A stretch of 64,000 bases of DNA. It comes from Sphaerulina vaccinii (Eukaryota > Ascomycota > Dothideomycetes > Mycosphaerellales > Mycosphaerellaceae). The first letter of the stretch is position 1; every line of letters begins with the position of its first letter. Below, one piece after another: positions 10,344-21,300 of the stretch. Where the stretch lies: contig JAKUDP010000001.1 in NCBI GenBank assembly GCA_022570795.1, positions 868,001 through 932,000 of the forward strand. Direction: 5' to 3'. A model generated the notes under the pieces. The model saw only the letters and a program-made list of their open reading frames with translations. It was not told the origin of the DNA and ran no database searches. A program made the translations under genes and the position numbers.

Positions 10344-11474
10344 TCATGTCGACTCTGTAGGAAGCTCAACAAGCTCGATATTCATCTCCGTCAAGAACTT
10401 CAAAAACAATTGTCCAGCTTTCGTCCCAATCGCATATATCTTCAGTTTCTCTTTCCCAGGCAGCGTCTCATCACTGTCAAACCACGTCTTCACCACATCG
10501 ATCACACTCCTCCATCTTAGGGGTTCATGCAAGATCTGCCGAACTGCTCTCTCGATCAGTTCTTCGAAACACGAGCCTGCTTGTGCGAAATCTCCCGCGC
10601 CAGATATGACTGTCACGTCTGCCTTGCTTACTCTGCCTCCGCCACCCTCATCAGCTAGACCTTGCGCAACTAGTCTTTTGATATCCTCCGCTGAGTACAG
10701 ATGATTTGCATGATACAGTCCAAATACAGGCAAATGCTTCATCTCCAGTCCTGCTTCCTCGAAACCACTCCACTTCTCAACCTTTTGTAAGATGTGAGGC
10801 GGGGCAGACACTGTGATGCCTCGGGGAGGATAGGCGATGATATAAGGCTTGCTCTCGTCTGATGCTGTGTCCGAATCTGCGAGATATCGCTCAAACAGTG
10901 CTTCAGCATCTGGGCCCAGAAGAGCCAATGCATGGGAGTCCTCTGCTGCACCTTCTTTTGTTCCTGAAGAGGCGGAAGAAGTTGCAGCTCCCACCACACC
11001 ACCAACTTTGTACGCGATCCTGATAACCTGAGCACCCAGTTTCACCAAATATTCAGGGTCGGACTGTGAGCAGCCTACGACTGCAGCAGCAAGAGAACCT
11101 GTACAGAAGCCTAGGGTTCTTATGTTGTCTTCGTGCTTCATTATGTGATCGTGTTCTTGTTGTCTCGAGAAAGAGAGTCGAATGTAAGTCCCTATCTGTA
11201 GCACAACAGCAAGAGCCATCTCCACTCTCAGATCTTGTCCACCTGCTTTCTGTTCTGACTTTGAAGGCCAATTCATCATTTCTGACAATGAATTGATCCC
11301 ACATTGTTCAGTCTGTAGTACTTCGTATGCACTGTTCAGAAAACTGACGAGTAAGTTGTGACCTTCACCATGATATTGTTGTACTTGGGAGTACAGATTC
11401 CTGAGGTGAGGCTGCAGATCGAATGTTTGATCGCCAAATAGGTAGAGAGTCTTGCCGTTGTTGCCACCTGTCAT
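10344..11474 (-). CDS. stand-alone starter-unit acyltransferase (SAT) domain protein
   Basis: 376 residues, a single exon. The N-terminus LYLFGDQTFDL and the core motif GFCTG (Cys124, in the GXCXG nucleophile site) are diagnostic of the SAT domain that opens fungal non-reducing polyketide synthases. The later segments YPPRGITVSAPP and LPVFGLYHANHLY (His255) match the strand region and catalytic His. In such synthases the SAT takes an acyl group from a fatty-acid synthase or other donor and passes it to the carrier protein. Here the protein ends after the SAT fold, with no ketosynthase downstream. Both catalytic residues are kept, so it looks like a functional discrete transferase rather than debris. 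It could load an acyl group for the condensation domain of the neighbouring split synthetase. Alternatively it is a surviving fragment of a lost PKS. Confidence 0.85.
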   Translation of the reverse strand: MTGGNNGKTLYLFGDQTFDLQPHLRNLYSQVQQYHGEGHNLLVSFLNSAYEVLQTEQCGINSLSEMMNWPSKSEQKAGGQDLRVEMALAVVLQIGTYIRLSFSRQQEHDHIMKHEDNIRTLGFCTGSLAAAVVGCSQSDPEYLVKLGAQVIRIAYKVGGVVGAATSSASSGTKEGAAEDSHALALLGPDAEALFERYLADSDTASDESKPYIIAYPPRGITVSAPPHILQKVEKWSGFEEAGLEMKHLPVFGLYHANHLYSAEDIKRLVAQGLADEGGGGRVSKADVTVISGAGDFAQAGSCFEELIERAVRQILHEPLRWRSVIDVVKTWFDSDETLPGKEKLKIYAIGTKAGQLFLKFLTEMNIELVELPTEST

Positions 11475-11876
11475 GGCTTCGATCGATGATGTTCCAACAC
11501 TATTCGTGAAGCTTCTTCCGTCTGGTATGGAAGGTGTTATGATCTTATAGTCCTGCTGAGATCGATGTTGGATTGTTGTGTAGGGAAGTTGATGTCAAGA
11601 TGCAGGTTAGAGGTGAGCCAAGATTTCGGCTATTCGCTCTATCGTACCAAAAAACCATACCAAGCAGTAGGTCCACCAACATCTCTCTATACAGTTTGGT
11701 AAAGGAGAGGGGGTTCAGAGCAACATCTTGCATTCATTAAAGTCTCTACTGTTCAGAGATCTAGCTGCCGTTGGGTATCTATCTCTATCCGCTGTATCAT
11801 ATATGTTCATGAGCATTCGCCGGTCATGTTGCATTCTCACAGCAGATCGTGCATTCGAGACATGCTCGTTCTGCAA
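11475..11876. other. intergenic between SAT and RDH54 genes
   Basis: About 400 bp holding the SAT promoter and the RDH54 3' end (both genes are on the minus strand). I see no gene or notable repeat. Confidence 0.5.
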
Positions 11877-14840
11877 CTAGTCCTCCAACTCCTTAAGGAC
11901 ATCATCTTTGTTCTCCTCATCGATTCGCGACGTGCCCATCTTGGTCATTACGAAGCCGATCCTAGGCAGAGTGTCACGAATGACCTTCTGCAAGCAGACA
12001 TCTTCGATCGCTGTACCGATGACATTAATTGCAGATACATCGCCTTCACTGCCGTCCACCATATCGTCATCATCCTCGTCCCAGGCCTTGCGACGAGGGG
12101 CCTCTTTCTCGTTCGCCAGAGCGGTGTCGAAGTGCGTGTACTGCATAAGCGAGAGCATCTTCGCCTTACCGGATGAGTCGCGATTGTCTTTGGCTTTGCG
12201 CTGTATTTCAGCCTCTTGTGCCTCTCGATCGCGCAGTGTACTCGTGATTTTCCGCGACACGTAGGGCTCTTCGACATCGCTATCCTCAAGATGAAGCACT
12301 TCAACTTCACCACTACTCAGTGCGGCAAGATCGTTCCTGCTAACATGCTCGATCACCTTCTCTTCAACTGCCTCTGAGATCGGTAAGCCGTTGCGCTCGC
12401 ACTCGCAGCCCAGAAGTCGATGTGTCTGACAGTCATCTTCTTCGTCCAACGAAAACAGATCGCGCAGTTCGGCTTGCGAGAAGCCACTGGCTGCAGATTT
12501 GCCATCAACGATGCTGTCTGCAAGTCCAGTCTTGGTGACTTGACGCTGGAAGATCTTCTCGTCCATAGCGCCTTGCGTTATGAAACGATAGATGAAGCAT
12601 GGCTTCTTCTGCCCGTCTCGATGAATGCGAGCCATGGCCTGCAGATCTAAGGCTGGGTTCCAGTCTAGGTCATACATGATCAACCTAGAAGCTCCAATCA
12701 GGTTTATGCCAGTCCCTCCAGCCTTGGCTGACAGCAAGAATATGAACGAGTTGCTCTGTGGCGATCTGTTGAAGCGGTCGACCATGTCCTGACGCTTGTT
12801 TTGCGGCGTACTTCCATCAAGACGCAGGTAGCTCATACCAAGCGATGTGATGAGTGTGGCCAGAACATCCATTGTCGAAGTGTAGTTGCTGACCAGGACC
12901 ACTTTCTCATCCGTTTCGTTCTTGATCTTAAACAGAAGCTCGTCCAGGACTTGGAGTTTGCCACTTGCCGCTGGTGTGCTGAGCAACTTTCGTGGTATGC
13001 CTTCGATGAACTCCGGCCGCTTGATCTCCTCGTTCTTGTGGTTAGTGTCGAGCAGCAGAGAGGGACTATTGCAGACCTTCTTCAGGATCATGATCAGCTC
13101 GAGGCCAAGCGCCGGAGAGGCCAAAGCAGTGGCGAAAGCCTGAGTACCGATGATGGTTCGATAGATTTGTCGTTGTGTTTCAGTCGGCTTGCAGAAGACA
13201 ACGTACTCTGTCTTGGGAGGCAGATACTTCTCCAGAATCTCGGCCGTGCGACGCAGAATGAATTTGCTGGTCAGATTCGCGAGTTCTTCGCTGCGGGCCT
13301 CTCCTTTCTCCAGATCCTTCTCCGCTGCGCCTGGCTGCCGTGACTTCATGATGGGTGTCTCGAATTCGCGCTTGAAAGTCGTATATTTGCTCAAAATGTT
13401 AGGATTGACAAAGTCGACCATCGTGTGGAACTCAGCGAGATCATTCTGGACAGGGGTACCACTCAGGATCACTCGGCGCTCGGTACCAAGTGTCTTGATA
13501 GCGCTTGCCGCCTTGTTCGTGCTCGTCTTCAGACGATGGCCTTCGTCACAGATGACGATGTCAATGCCAGTGGCGCCTTGCAGCTCCTTTTGCACTTTGG
13601 TGAGCTTCTCGTATCCGATGATCATGACATGATACGATTTGCCTCTCGTGAAATCAGTCAGGCGCATCTTGCCATTCTCGACCATATAGACACCAATGCG
13701 TTCATTGCCAAGCCACTTCTTGAACTCCTTCTGCCAATTCTTGACGAGCGAGACAGGACATACGATGAGTGCTTTCTTGATCACGGGAGGAGCATCAGCG
13801 ATCGGATTCTGCTTGAGCAGTGTCCACAAGAGTGCAATGGTCTGGAGTGTCTTGCCCAGCCCCATCTCATCAGCAAGAATGGCCCCCTCACCATCGTAAT
13901 CCTTCATGCCCATGACGCATTCATACAGAAACTGCACGCCTTTACGTTGATGTGGCCGAAGTGATCTCGTCAAAAGTGGGTCGACCACAACATCAACAAT
14001 CTGCTTGCCCTTGGGTACACTCTTTGGACGTTGCATGACCAAGGCATTGGGAGCATCTGGGCTGTGGCGTGGAGTCGGCGTTTTGGTGTTCTTCTCTGCG
14101 ACTTGAACATGGTTTTGAAGCAGGGGCGCCTTGAAGCCGGCTTTGCTGGCAGCAGTCGCTGAAGAAGGCTTGAGATGAGTCTCCTTCTGGGTCAGAGCGA
14201 GCTTCTTAAACTTCGCTTGTTCCTTGTTGGTGACACGTTTCGTCTCGTTGATCTCCTTAAGTGCTGGCGCAGGCGCACTCTTAATGGCCTTCGCACTGCC
14301 CAGGAAGACACGGCCTGAAAGGTAGTCGTCTTTCGAGATCATGGCTTCCACCATGACATCCCTGCCACAAATCGACAGTTCAGATTCGACCATGAGAGGG
14401 CCTTTGCAAGTGCCACGTCCAAACTCCTTTCCATCGATGTTCTGGAGCTTGGCTTGATTACCTCTGACAGAAAGTACACCATCACCATCCCAAGTCTTGT
14501 TCTTCTTCGTGGTGAACTTCCGCCACACCACCATGAAGTAGCTCTCCTGGATCTGCTCACCAGAGCTCGGCTGAGACGAGCTATTGGCCACAGGAGCCAG
14601 TGGTGTCCGGGAAGCTGGTGCCTGGAATCTTTGAGATGGAGGTGGCTTCTTCAACACCTTAGCTGCTGCAATGGTCGTTTCCACGCGATCCTCATCGTCC
14701 TCGCTGATACGTCTTCTCTTGGCCGGTGGCGGCTGACTAAAATGCGGCGATGCTATTGCCGGCCGGAAGTCAGGCGATACTGTCGGAACACCTTGACTCT
14801 GTGGTCTGCCGACCATAGTTGGTCGCTTGAATGGCTTCAT
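11877..14840 (-). CDS. RDH54: SWI2/SNF2 DNA translocase RDH54/TID1 (Rad54B-like)
   Basis: An intronless protein of 987 residues from the preferred start MKPFKRPTMVGRP at 14840; an in-frame ATG at 14936 would add 32 residues with no family character. The N-terminal segment around SYFMVVWRKFTTKKNKTWDG is typical of Rdh54/Rad54B rather than Rad54. The Snf2 core shows Walker A DEMGLGKT (about residue 325), a DEGH box in place of DEAH, SGTPVQND (motif III) and the helicase C half with DLDWNPALDLQAMARIHRDG. The enzyme remodels Rad51/Dmc1-DNA filaments and drives strand exchange in mitotic and meiotic recombination. Residues about 1-230 are low-complexity and basic, with a likely nuclear signal PAKRRRI. 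Confidence 0.93.
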   Translation of the reverse strand: MKPFKRPTMVGRPQSQGVPTVSPDFRPAIASPHFSQPPPAKRRRISEDDEDRVETTIAAAKVLKKPPPSQRFQAPASRTPLAPVANSSSQPSSGEQIQESYFMVVWRKFTTKKNKTWDGDGVLSVRGNQAKLQNIDGKEFGRGTCKGPLMVESELSICGRDVMVEAMISKDDYLSGRVFLGSAKAIKSAPAPALKEINETKRVTNKEQAKFKKLALTQKETHLKPSSATAASKAGFKAPLLQNHVQVAEKNTKTPTPRHSPDAPNALVMQRPKSVPKGKQIVDVVVDPLLTRSLRPHQRKGVQFLYECVMGMKDYDGEGAILADEMGLGKTLQTIALLWTLLKQNPIADAPPVIKKALIVCPVSLVKNWQKEFKKWLGNERIGVYMVENGKMRLTDFTRGKSYHVMIIGYEKLTKVQKELQGATGIDIVICDEGHRLKTSTNKAASAIKTLGTERRVILSGTPVQNDLAEFHTMVDFVNPNILSKYTTFKREFETPIMKSRQPGAAEKDLEKGEARSEELANLTSKFILRRTAEILEKYLPPKTEYVVFCKPTETQRQIYRTIIGTQAFATALASPALGLELIMILKKVCNSPSLLLDTNHKNEEIKRPEFIEGIPRKLLSTPAASGKLQVLDELLFKIKNETDEKVVLVSNYTSTMDVLATLITSLGMSYLRLDGSTPQNKRQDMVDRFNRSPQSNSFIFLLSAKAGGTGINLIGASRLIMYDLDWNPALDLQAMARIHRDGQKKPCFIYRFITQGAMDEKIFQRQVTKTGLADSIVDGKSAASGFSQAELRDLFSLDEEDDCQTHRLLGCECERNGLPISEAVEEKVIEHVSRNDLAALSSGEVEVLHLEDSDVEEPYVSRKITSTLRDREAQEAEIQRKAKDNRDSSGKAKMLSLMQYTHFDTALANEKEAPRRKAWDEDDDDMVDGSEGDVSAINVIGTAIEDVCLQKVIRDTLPRIGFVMTKMGTSRIDEENKDDVLKELED

Positions 14841-15391
14841 GATGCCGTGTGTAGCGATTGTGTTGGTGGAGTCTGGTGAAGTTTGAACTTGGAGAAACGC
14901 GTGAGGAGACAGGGAAGCTGCGACGCGTCGAATCAAATCGCGCTAGCACGTGCCTGCTGGCCCCTGCTGGCCAGCACATCACAGCCTCGTCGTCCAACAT
15001 CTTCACTCCCGACACCTCAACTTCTTCATCTACTATCAGTAGACTGGGCATCTTCACGACTTCGAAGACGATGGATGCAGATGTTGCTGAGGTGATGAAC
15101 GAGCGATATTCTCATCAAAGTCGAGAATGTTCGCATTTCAAACGTCGGTACCGAGAATGTGTTTCTGCTCTGCTATCCTGGCAGGTTCATCGTATAGTTG
15201 AGAAGTGTTTACCAAGTTCGCAGAGCTGTGAAAGTAACCCGGAGTAGCTGTTCTCGGCCCCACTGACGTTCCACAAGAGAGCTGAGAGCTTGTCTCTACA
15301 TCTCTGAACTCCTAGACCACACGGCAGACTCACTCAAGACCGGAGGTGGACTCTCATCTCAGCACACGCCATATATCGAGAAGACTGCAAG
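14841..15391. other. shared divergent promoter region, RDH54 / cupin gene
   Basis: About 550 bp between two genes transcribed away from each other. The short ORFs here have no recognisable features. Confidence 0.5.
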
Positions 15392-15969
15392 ATGGCCGGC
15401 CTCGTGGGGGTCCCGAACGTGGACATCGAGTTCATCGAAGCCAAAGGAGGAGAGACCTTCAAGCTTGGTCCAATAACCTGTCGCGTTCTAGAGGATGGCT
15501 CTCACACTGGTAAACAATCACAGCAAGATGACTTTGGCCAGGACTGCTTTCACTAATGCGGTCCAAAGATCACAGACTCGGCGTAGCAGAGCTGACCATG
15601 CCGCCAAAGACACCGGGACCACCACCACACTGGCATGAAATGCACGACGAAACCCTCTACATCACGCAAGGAAGCGTTCGTTTCCACGTACCAGATACCT
15701 CAGAAGAAGGCAAAGACAAGAAGATCATCGATGCCAAAACTGGAGACTATGTTGTTGTGCCGATTCGAGCACCACATACATTCAGCAATCCAAATGACGA
15801 GGAGGCGAAGGTCCTTTTCACCACCACGCCTAGCTTCTACATCAATTACTTCAAGTTGTTGAGTCAGTTGGCGAAACCGGACCAGCCTGTGCCTGCTGAG
15901 GTCAATATGCAGGCAATGGCTATGTTTGCGACTATACTGGCTGACAAGAAGCCGAGGAAGCCGGAGTAG
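15392..15969 (+). CDS. cupin-domain protein
   Basis: Two exons, 15392-15509 and 15569-15969, around a 59-nt intron (GTAAAC donor, CTAAT branch, AAAG acceptor); 172 residues. The join gives ...VLEDGSHT-DHRLGVAEL and a clean single-domain cupin. Metal ligands are visible in HWHEMHDETLYITQG (HxH...E), with the second cupin motif at GDYVVVPIRAPHTFSN. Such proteins are often small metal-dependent oxygenases, isomerases or sugar-binding proteins; sequence alone does not give the substrate. A helical tail ends in KKPRKPE. Without the spliced leader the frame begins inside the first beta-strand, so the two-exon model is preferred. Confidence 0.82.
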
Positions 15970-17081
15970 CAGCCACGATTTGTGCTTTGGGCAGTCCGAG
16001 TGGCGTCAGTGGGCTACAGGTACTTAGTGCTACGGGATGTGCTACATATACCACAATGCCAAGACCCTGGCCTAGGGTTGTGAAATATCGATGGGACGCA
16101 ATGACATGGTCGTTCTGACATTTGCGAGCACCTTCCTCCTTGTGCCATATCTAGGTTGTACTTGAAGTAAGCTTGAGAGATTGTACGATGATCCGCTGCA
16201 TTCGGTGAGCTGCAGCTCGAAATGCTCGAATTAACGATATTTCGAAAATCAGCCATAGTTGAGACATTGACTACCGACCTTAGTCGATCAATGCCCATCT
16301 TCTGAACCACGATCATCGAACATGGCGAAAGTGTTCGCAAAGGCGTCAGCCATTCGCCATACAAGAAGCAATCTATACAGACCGATCTCATAGGTATCGT
16401 CTACTCAGATGCTCCAAAGCCAGGCAACGAGTGTGTGTGATACCAACCTGCACGAACAAAAGCCACGTCAACCTCAAAAGTCTCGACCTCAAACGACCCA
16501 TTCATGTGGACCGAAATACCAGCTCGACGGTCTGGGTCCGAGCCTATCCGGCCGTCTTCAGATCTCAAGGCACAATATCATCCCAGCATACCCCTGTCGG
16601 GTCAAGATCTGACAGCAAACTGTAAGGCGGACCGAGAGAGTCATGACCAAGTTTAGTAGCCTTGTATGAATTCCATCAAACCAAGAATCACAGCAATGAT
16701 GAAGATGATATGAAGTCCCGAGAATCGATTTTGTCTGCTGTATCGAGTCTGTTTTCAAGAATAGCGATCTGCACTTCACCTCTCGGGAAGCCGCGCAACA
16801 CAGGAGGCATGCGCAAGCACTAGAGATGGTCCGACACCGAGTGAGGCATGCTGGCTTGGGCGGTCGCGTGTGACACGTAGATTGGGCACTACTGTGCAGA
16901 GTAGGTCCAGCCACAGTGCAAAACTCCTGCTTTCCTAGTCTCTGTGGCCTACAGTATAAAACCTGCACCGGAGAACCTTGCTCTAGCTTCCCTTCTTTCC
17001 AACCCAGAGCAACCAATTTAGTAGCATGTGACGAGACTCAAATCGATCGACCCTACAGGCAGAAACATCAGTTCATCCATA
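15970..17081. other. intergenic, upstream of the gene at 17082
   Basis: 1.1 kb with several short opposing ORFs that lack family features and look like chance. The only clear element is the TATA box listed separately. Confidence 0.45.
16955..16961 (+). promoter_or_regulatory. TATA box (TATAAAA)
   Basis: A consensus TATAAAA about 120 bp before the ATG at 17082, a reasonable core promoter distance for the small unknown gene that follows. Confidence 0.5.
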
Positions 17082-17694
17082 ATGTCGGTTAGGCCTCCAG
17101 TTCTACCTGCAATTATTCCTGTCACTGAGGTGCCTCTTAAGCGGAAGTTGACCAAGACGAGAGTGAGTTCTCCAGACCTTTTCACAAACTGTATGAATGC
17201 GACTTCTGACATATTAACAGCTCCCACGAGTGGACAGCGATAGCAGCACTTACACAACTGCCAGCACAAGCAGCAGAGACATGGCCACCCAAACCGACGT
17301 CGAACCAGTCGCCTCAACCGCACACAGCGACAAGATCAGCAGGCAGACGAACTTAGAAAATGGAAACACCAATACCAGAATGTCCGGAGGCGCCAGCAGC
17401 GACAAGAGCGTTACATTCTCGCCCACGCCTGCCACATCACCAGCTCTAGAGAAGTCCCAGGCAGAAGCTGAGGGTTTTGTCCGTGACAAGAAGGAGAATA
17501 AGGAGAAGCGTCCTGGCTTTAAGAGGAATTTGTCTTCGCTTTGGAAGATGCTCGATCCACCGGAGCTCGCTCATAACACTGGTGCTTTGCATAATCTTGT
17601 CAAGGCCGAGGAGGATAACCATCGGAGGAAGAAGAGTGTTGATAGTACGACTTTGGTGGAGACGATCGCGAGTAGGCAGTACAAGCAGAGGTGA
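17082..17694 (+). CDS. small unknown protein, Ser/Thr-rich with basic C-terminus
   Basis: Two exons, 17082-17162 and 17221-17694, with a 58-nt intron (GTGAGT...TTAACAG) in phase 0; 184 residues. Exon 1 encodes MSVRPPVLPAIIPVTEVPLK and continues to KTR-LPRVDSDSSTYTT. The middle is disordered and rich in Ser, Thr and Asn. A more ordered C-terminal part carries GFKRNLSSLWKMLDPPELAH and HNLVKAEEDNHRRKKS, which look helical and basic. I recognise no family. The clean splice sites, a TATA box upstream and matching phase support a real gene; function is unknown. Confidence 0.65.
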
Positions 17695-18368
17695 TTCGAT
17701 GGATCTGCGTGTTTTATGAGTATCGTTGAGCGGGAGGAGTTCTGGGGTTGAAAGTATGCATCAGGGTGATATGGCTATGGTTGTATGGGCCTTGTTCTTG
17801 TGTGATCTGATCTGAAAGCTGGGTGTGTTTTCGCATCAGCTCTTTACGACTATTATGCAAAGCATATAGAAAGCTCGATTCTAGCAAGTTGTTCATCGTG
17901 CTATCCGCCATGCTGTTTTCATATGTATCATGGGAAGCTGAGGCCTCAAAGCCATGTCGCTCACACCTCAATGAGCACGCCCTGCTCCTGTTCGCAGATT
18001 CTCCTTAGGTCAGTAATGAAACCTCTTCCGACTGCACCTGATGACTTAGGGTGTTGTGATGTTGATGGTGTAAGGTAGAACAGACAGAAAGGTGCTTGCG
18101 GCCTGCGGCGAGAGACTCCCGAGACTTCGATGATGCCGACTCTCAAACTTTCTGGCCGGCGACTGGACTGGACCTCGAATTCCCAAACACTTCACCACCA
18201 CCACTGCTCTCGTGGCTCACGATATACACCACCCTACGCGGCTCTCTTGGAACTTACTTCACGAATCAACGACGAAGTGATGAGCCTCCCCACGAGCTCC
18301 ACGACCGCCACTTGTCCGCGCTCATAAACATCCACCATAGCTAGCAAGCATCGCCACGACTGGGTGGC
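17695..18368. other. intergenic, upstream of the PPR gene
   Basis: About 670 bp with no supportable gene; it contains the 5' region of the PPR gene. Confidence 0.45.
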
Positions 18369-21300
18369 ATGCTAGAGCGGGCGACGGCATGCATCAAAGC
18401 CGGAGCTCGAGATTCTCTGAAATGCGCCCAGCAATCGTCTCCGCGAGCCAGCACGCGTCGGCTGCATCAGACCTTTTGGACTCATGGCGCTGGCGACCTC
18501 GACCTTCTCCCGCCATATGCCATATCCTCAACACCACCAACAGAGCTGCCACTGAGGAATGATGACACTCGACCAGCCCGGCGGCGACCAAAGCAAACGA
18601 CTGAGCCGACTTCAATTGCCACCGAGGGTCTTTTCCTCGATTTCCTATATCCTCCCCAGGCATTGGCATACCTGCATCGTACTGGCAGGCAGCAGTTCGA
18701 AAGCTGGGAAAGACGCAACGCTAGACGCTTGCCTGAGGGCTTCGTACAGGCGTCGAGGGGCTTTTCGTCGAAAGCATGCTCGCGGTCTGCTAGAAAGGAT
18801 ACTGACGCTGAGCCATTGACTGCACCACAGCCACATGGAGAGGACGTATCATGTGGAGAAGCAAATGTGGATGAGTCTTCGAAGCAGGATGATATCCTTG
18901 GCGATGTCGAGGACGAGTCTGAGCGCAATGCACGCCTTCGAAGGGGCCAGCTGCGCGTAGACGAGGTCGGACTTGCGCACAATCTGGTGAAAGAGCTGGG
19001 CGCTGGTAGAGGCACAGGACCACTCAAAAACGACTCTGATTGTGAGCTTTACGAACAGGAAGAGCCGGATGATGTTGAGGCAAGCTTCGCGAACAGTGCC
19101 GGCGATCTTGCTGAAGGGAATGTGCTCCAAGCGCCGCAGGACTCTCAAGATATCGTCGACAATCCTGCAGATCCTGCAGATCGTCTTCGACATCTACGAC
19201 AGATCATGGGCATGAAACGCGCGGCCATAACAACACCACACATTCGCCGGGCTTGGAGGTTATATCTCTCCTTACCCGATGAAGACAAGCGGGACACTCG
19301 CCTAAAGGAGAAGCTGCTGGTGTGGCTAAATGATCGGAACGATGAGCTTGCTGATGCACATATTATTGCATTGTATTGGTCTATACCAGTAGAGACGCGC
19401 ACGCTGGCAACATATCAAATCGTTGCCAAATCGTTCCTCAGACGACGAGACGAGGACATGCTGAACGCAATGCACACGGAGGCTCTGATGAACATTCCAA
19501 ACGGCCAGCAGATCTCACTGCAGCTTTTCGCGGAAGGTCTCAAAGCTCGAGACTGGAGTCTGGTCCGCACAGTGGTACGAGATCACGATCGCACACTTAC
19601 TGCCAGTGGACGGCCTCAGCATATCGAGCTGTTCTGGGCAAAAGCTCAAGGTATCCCAAACTTGATCGACCTTGCATCGCCTCTCGTAAGGACTGACTGG
19701 ACTCCTACCAGAGGTGCAAAGAACAAGTACCAGGTGAATCGATCTCGTGCCTTACACCTGCGATTGTCTAGAGAGGCGATTTCACAGGCTACAGATATGC
19801 TCTTTGCGAGCAGATTCTCACGTGCACTTTCGGACAAGATTTTCGTTCTCCTGGCTTTCATCAAAGAGCATGATGCCGAAGCCGCCCAATTCTTTCATAT
19901 GCTCTTGACACGCCTGATCCCTCTTCTCGGAAAGCATTTTGATGAGCACCGCGGTCATCCCGGGGCAGCTGCACTGAGAGAGGATGCGCACGGCATCATC
20001 TCATATCTCTACTGGCATTACCGGGAAAGCAAAGCTGCCAAACTTCACCCAGATTTGATGCTCATTTGGCTCAAGCATCTGACGAGGCGGATGGACACAA
20101 CTAATATTGAAAGTCGTTCTGAGCGCAATGTGACCGCCAACATGGTCATCGTAGATTGGCAGCCCTGGCATGATCAGCTGAGCATCGAGGCTGTCCGCAT
20201 TTTTATGGAATACAGCGCTCGTGCTGGCGCTGTCGAGGCACTCAATCGATGGACCGCATACCTGGCCCGTCGCTACCCGGCCTACGAAGAACAGCAGAAG
20301 ATGTTCTGGACTCAGATCTATGTTCACGCCTGTCTGTCAGATCTTCCTGCTGCAAAGAAGGCCTTCCAGGATGTTCGCCGTTCTGCGAGAGCGCATGGAG
20401 GTCGGCCAGATCTTAGGTGCTGGAATGTCTTGCTACATGCCTACCAGAAAGCCGACGATCTGGGGGGCGCGATTGAAACTTTCAAGGAGCTGATACAGAC
20501 TACGCACTTCACACCGGACGTGATCTCCTTCAGCCCCATCTTGAACATGCTATCTCGTCGAGGCGATGTGGATGCTATCGAGGACATCTTACAGCAGTAC
20601 GATGCATTGACGCAAGAGAAGCGCAGCACTTGGTTCGTGAACATGCAATTGAGGGCCTTGACATATCTCGACGATATCCCTCGAGCCGAACTGCTTCTTC
20701 AAGAGACACTGCACAAGGTACGCCGAGGAGAGGTCATCGGATCCATGACCAATAGTTTTAATACTTTGCTATCCAAGTATGCTTCGGAGCGTGACCTGGA
20801 TGCCGTGACGATCACATATCGACGCATGAAAGAGCAGAACATATACCGCGATGTAACGACATATCAGCACCTGATGCAAGCATTAGCCAATTTTCGCAAG
20901 ACTAGCGCTGCATGGGCGATCTTGAAGGACGTGATGAAGGCCGATGGATTTGAACCAACAGCTGTACATTACACTGTAGCCATGTCCGGTTTCAGCAATC
21001 AAGATGAGCCTGAGAAAGCCATCATGGCACATAACCACATGCTAGCCTCGAACATCCGCCAGAGTGTCGGTACCAAGGCCGCATTGGCTAAAGCCAATGC
21101 CTTAGTCGAGAGGAAAGCCCGGGACAAAGCTAGGAGCTCAGGCACAGAGCGCTCAGATCCTCTGACGAGTGCGTTGGCTGATCTGCAAGAGACTGTAGAG
21201 AACGTACAGGCGAGAGATATTACCAACACTGGGGCATACGCAGTACAGGACATCTTCTCTCCAATAATGTGGCTTCTCGGCGGTCAGCGGAACATCGACG

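Noticed and set aside
13189..13964. Plus-strand frames inside RDH54
   Set aside because: Shadows of the RDH54 coding strand; the minus strand carries all Snf2 motifs.
18482..19193. Minus-strand frames in the PPR gene (up to 181 codons)
   Set aside because: Antisense shadows with Ser/Arg-rich composition and no family features.
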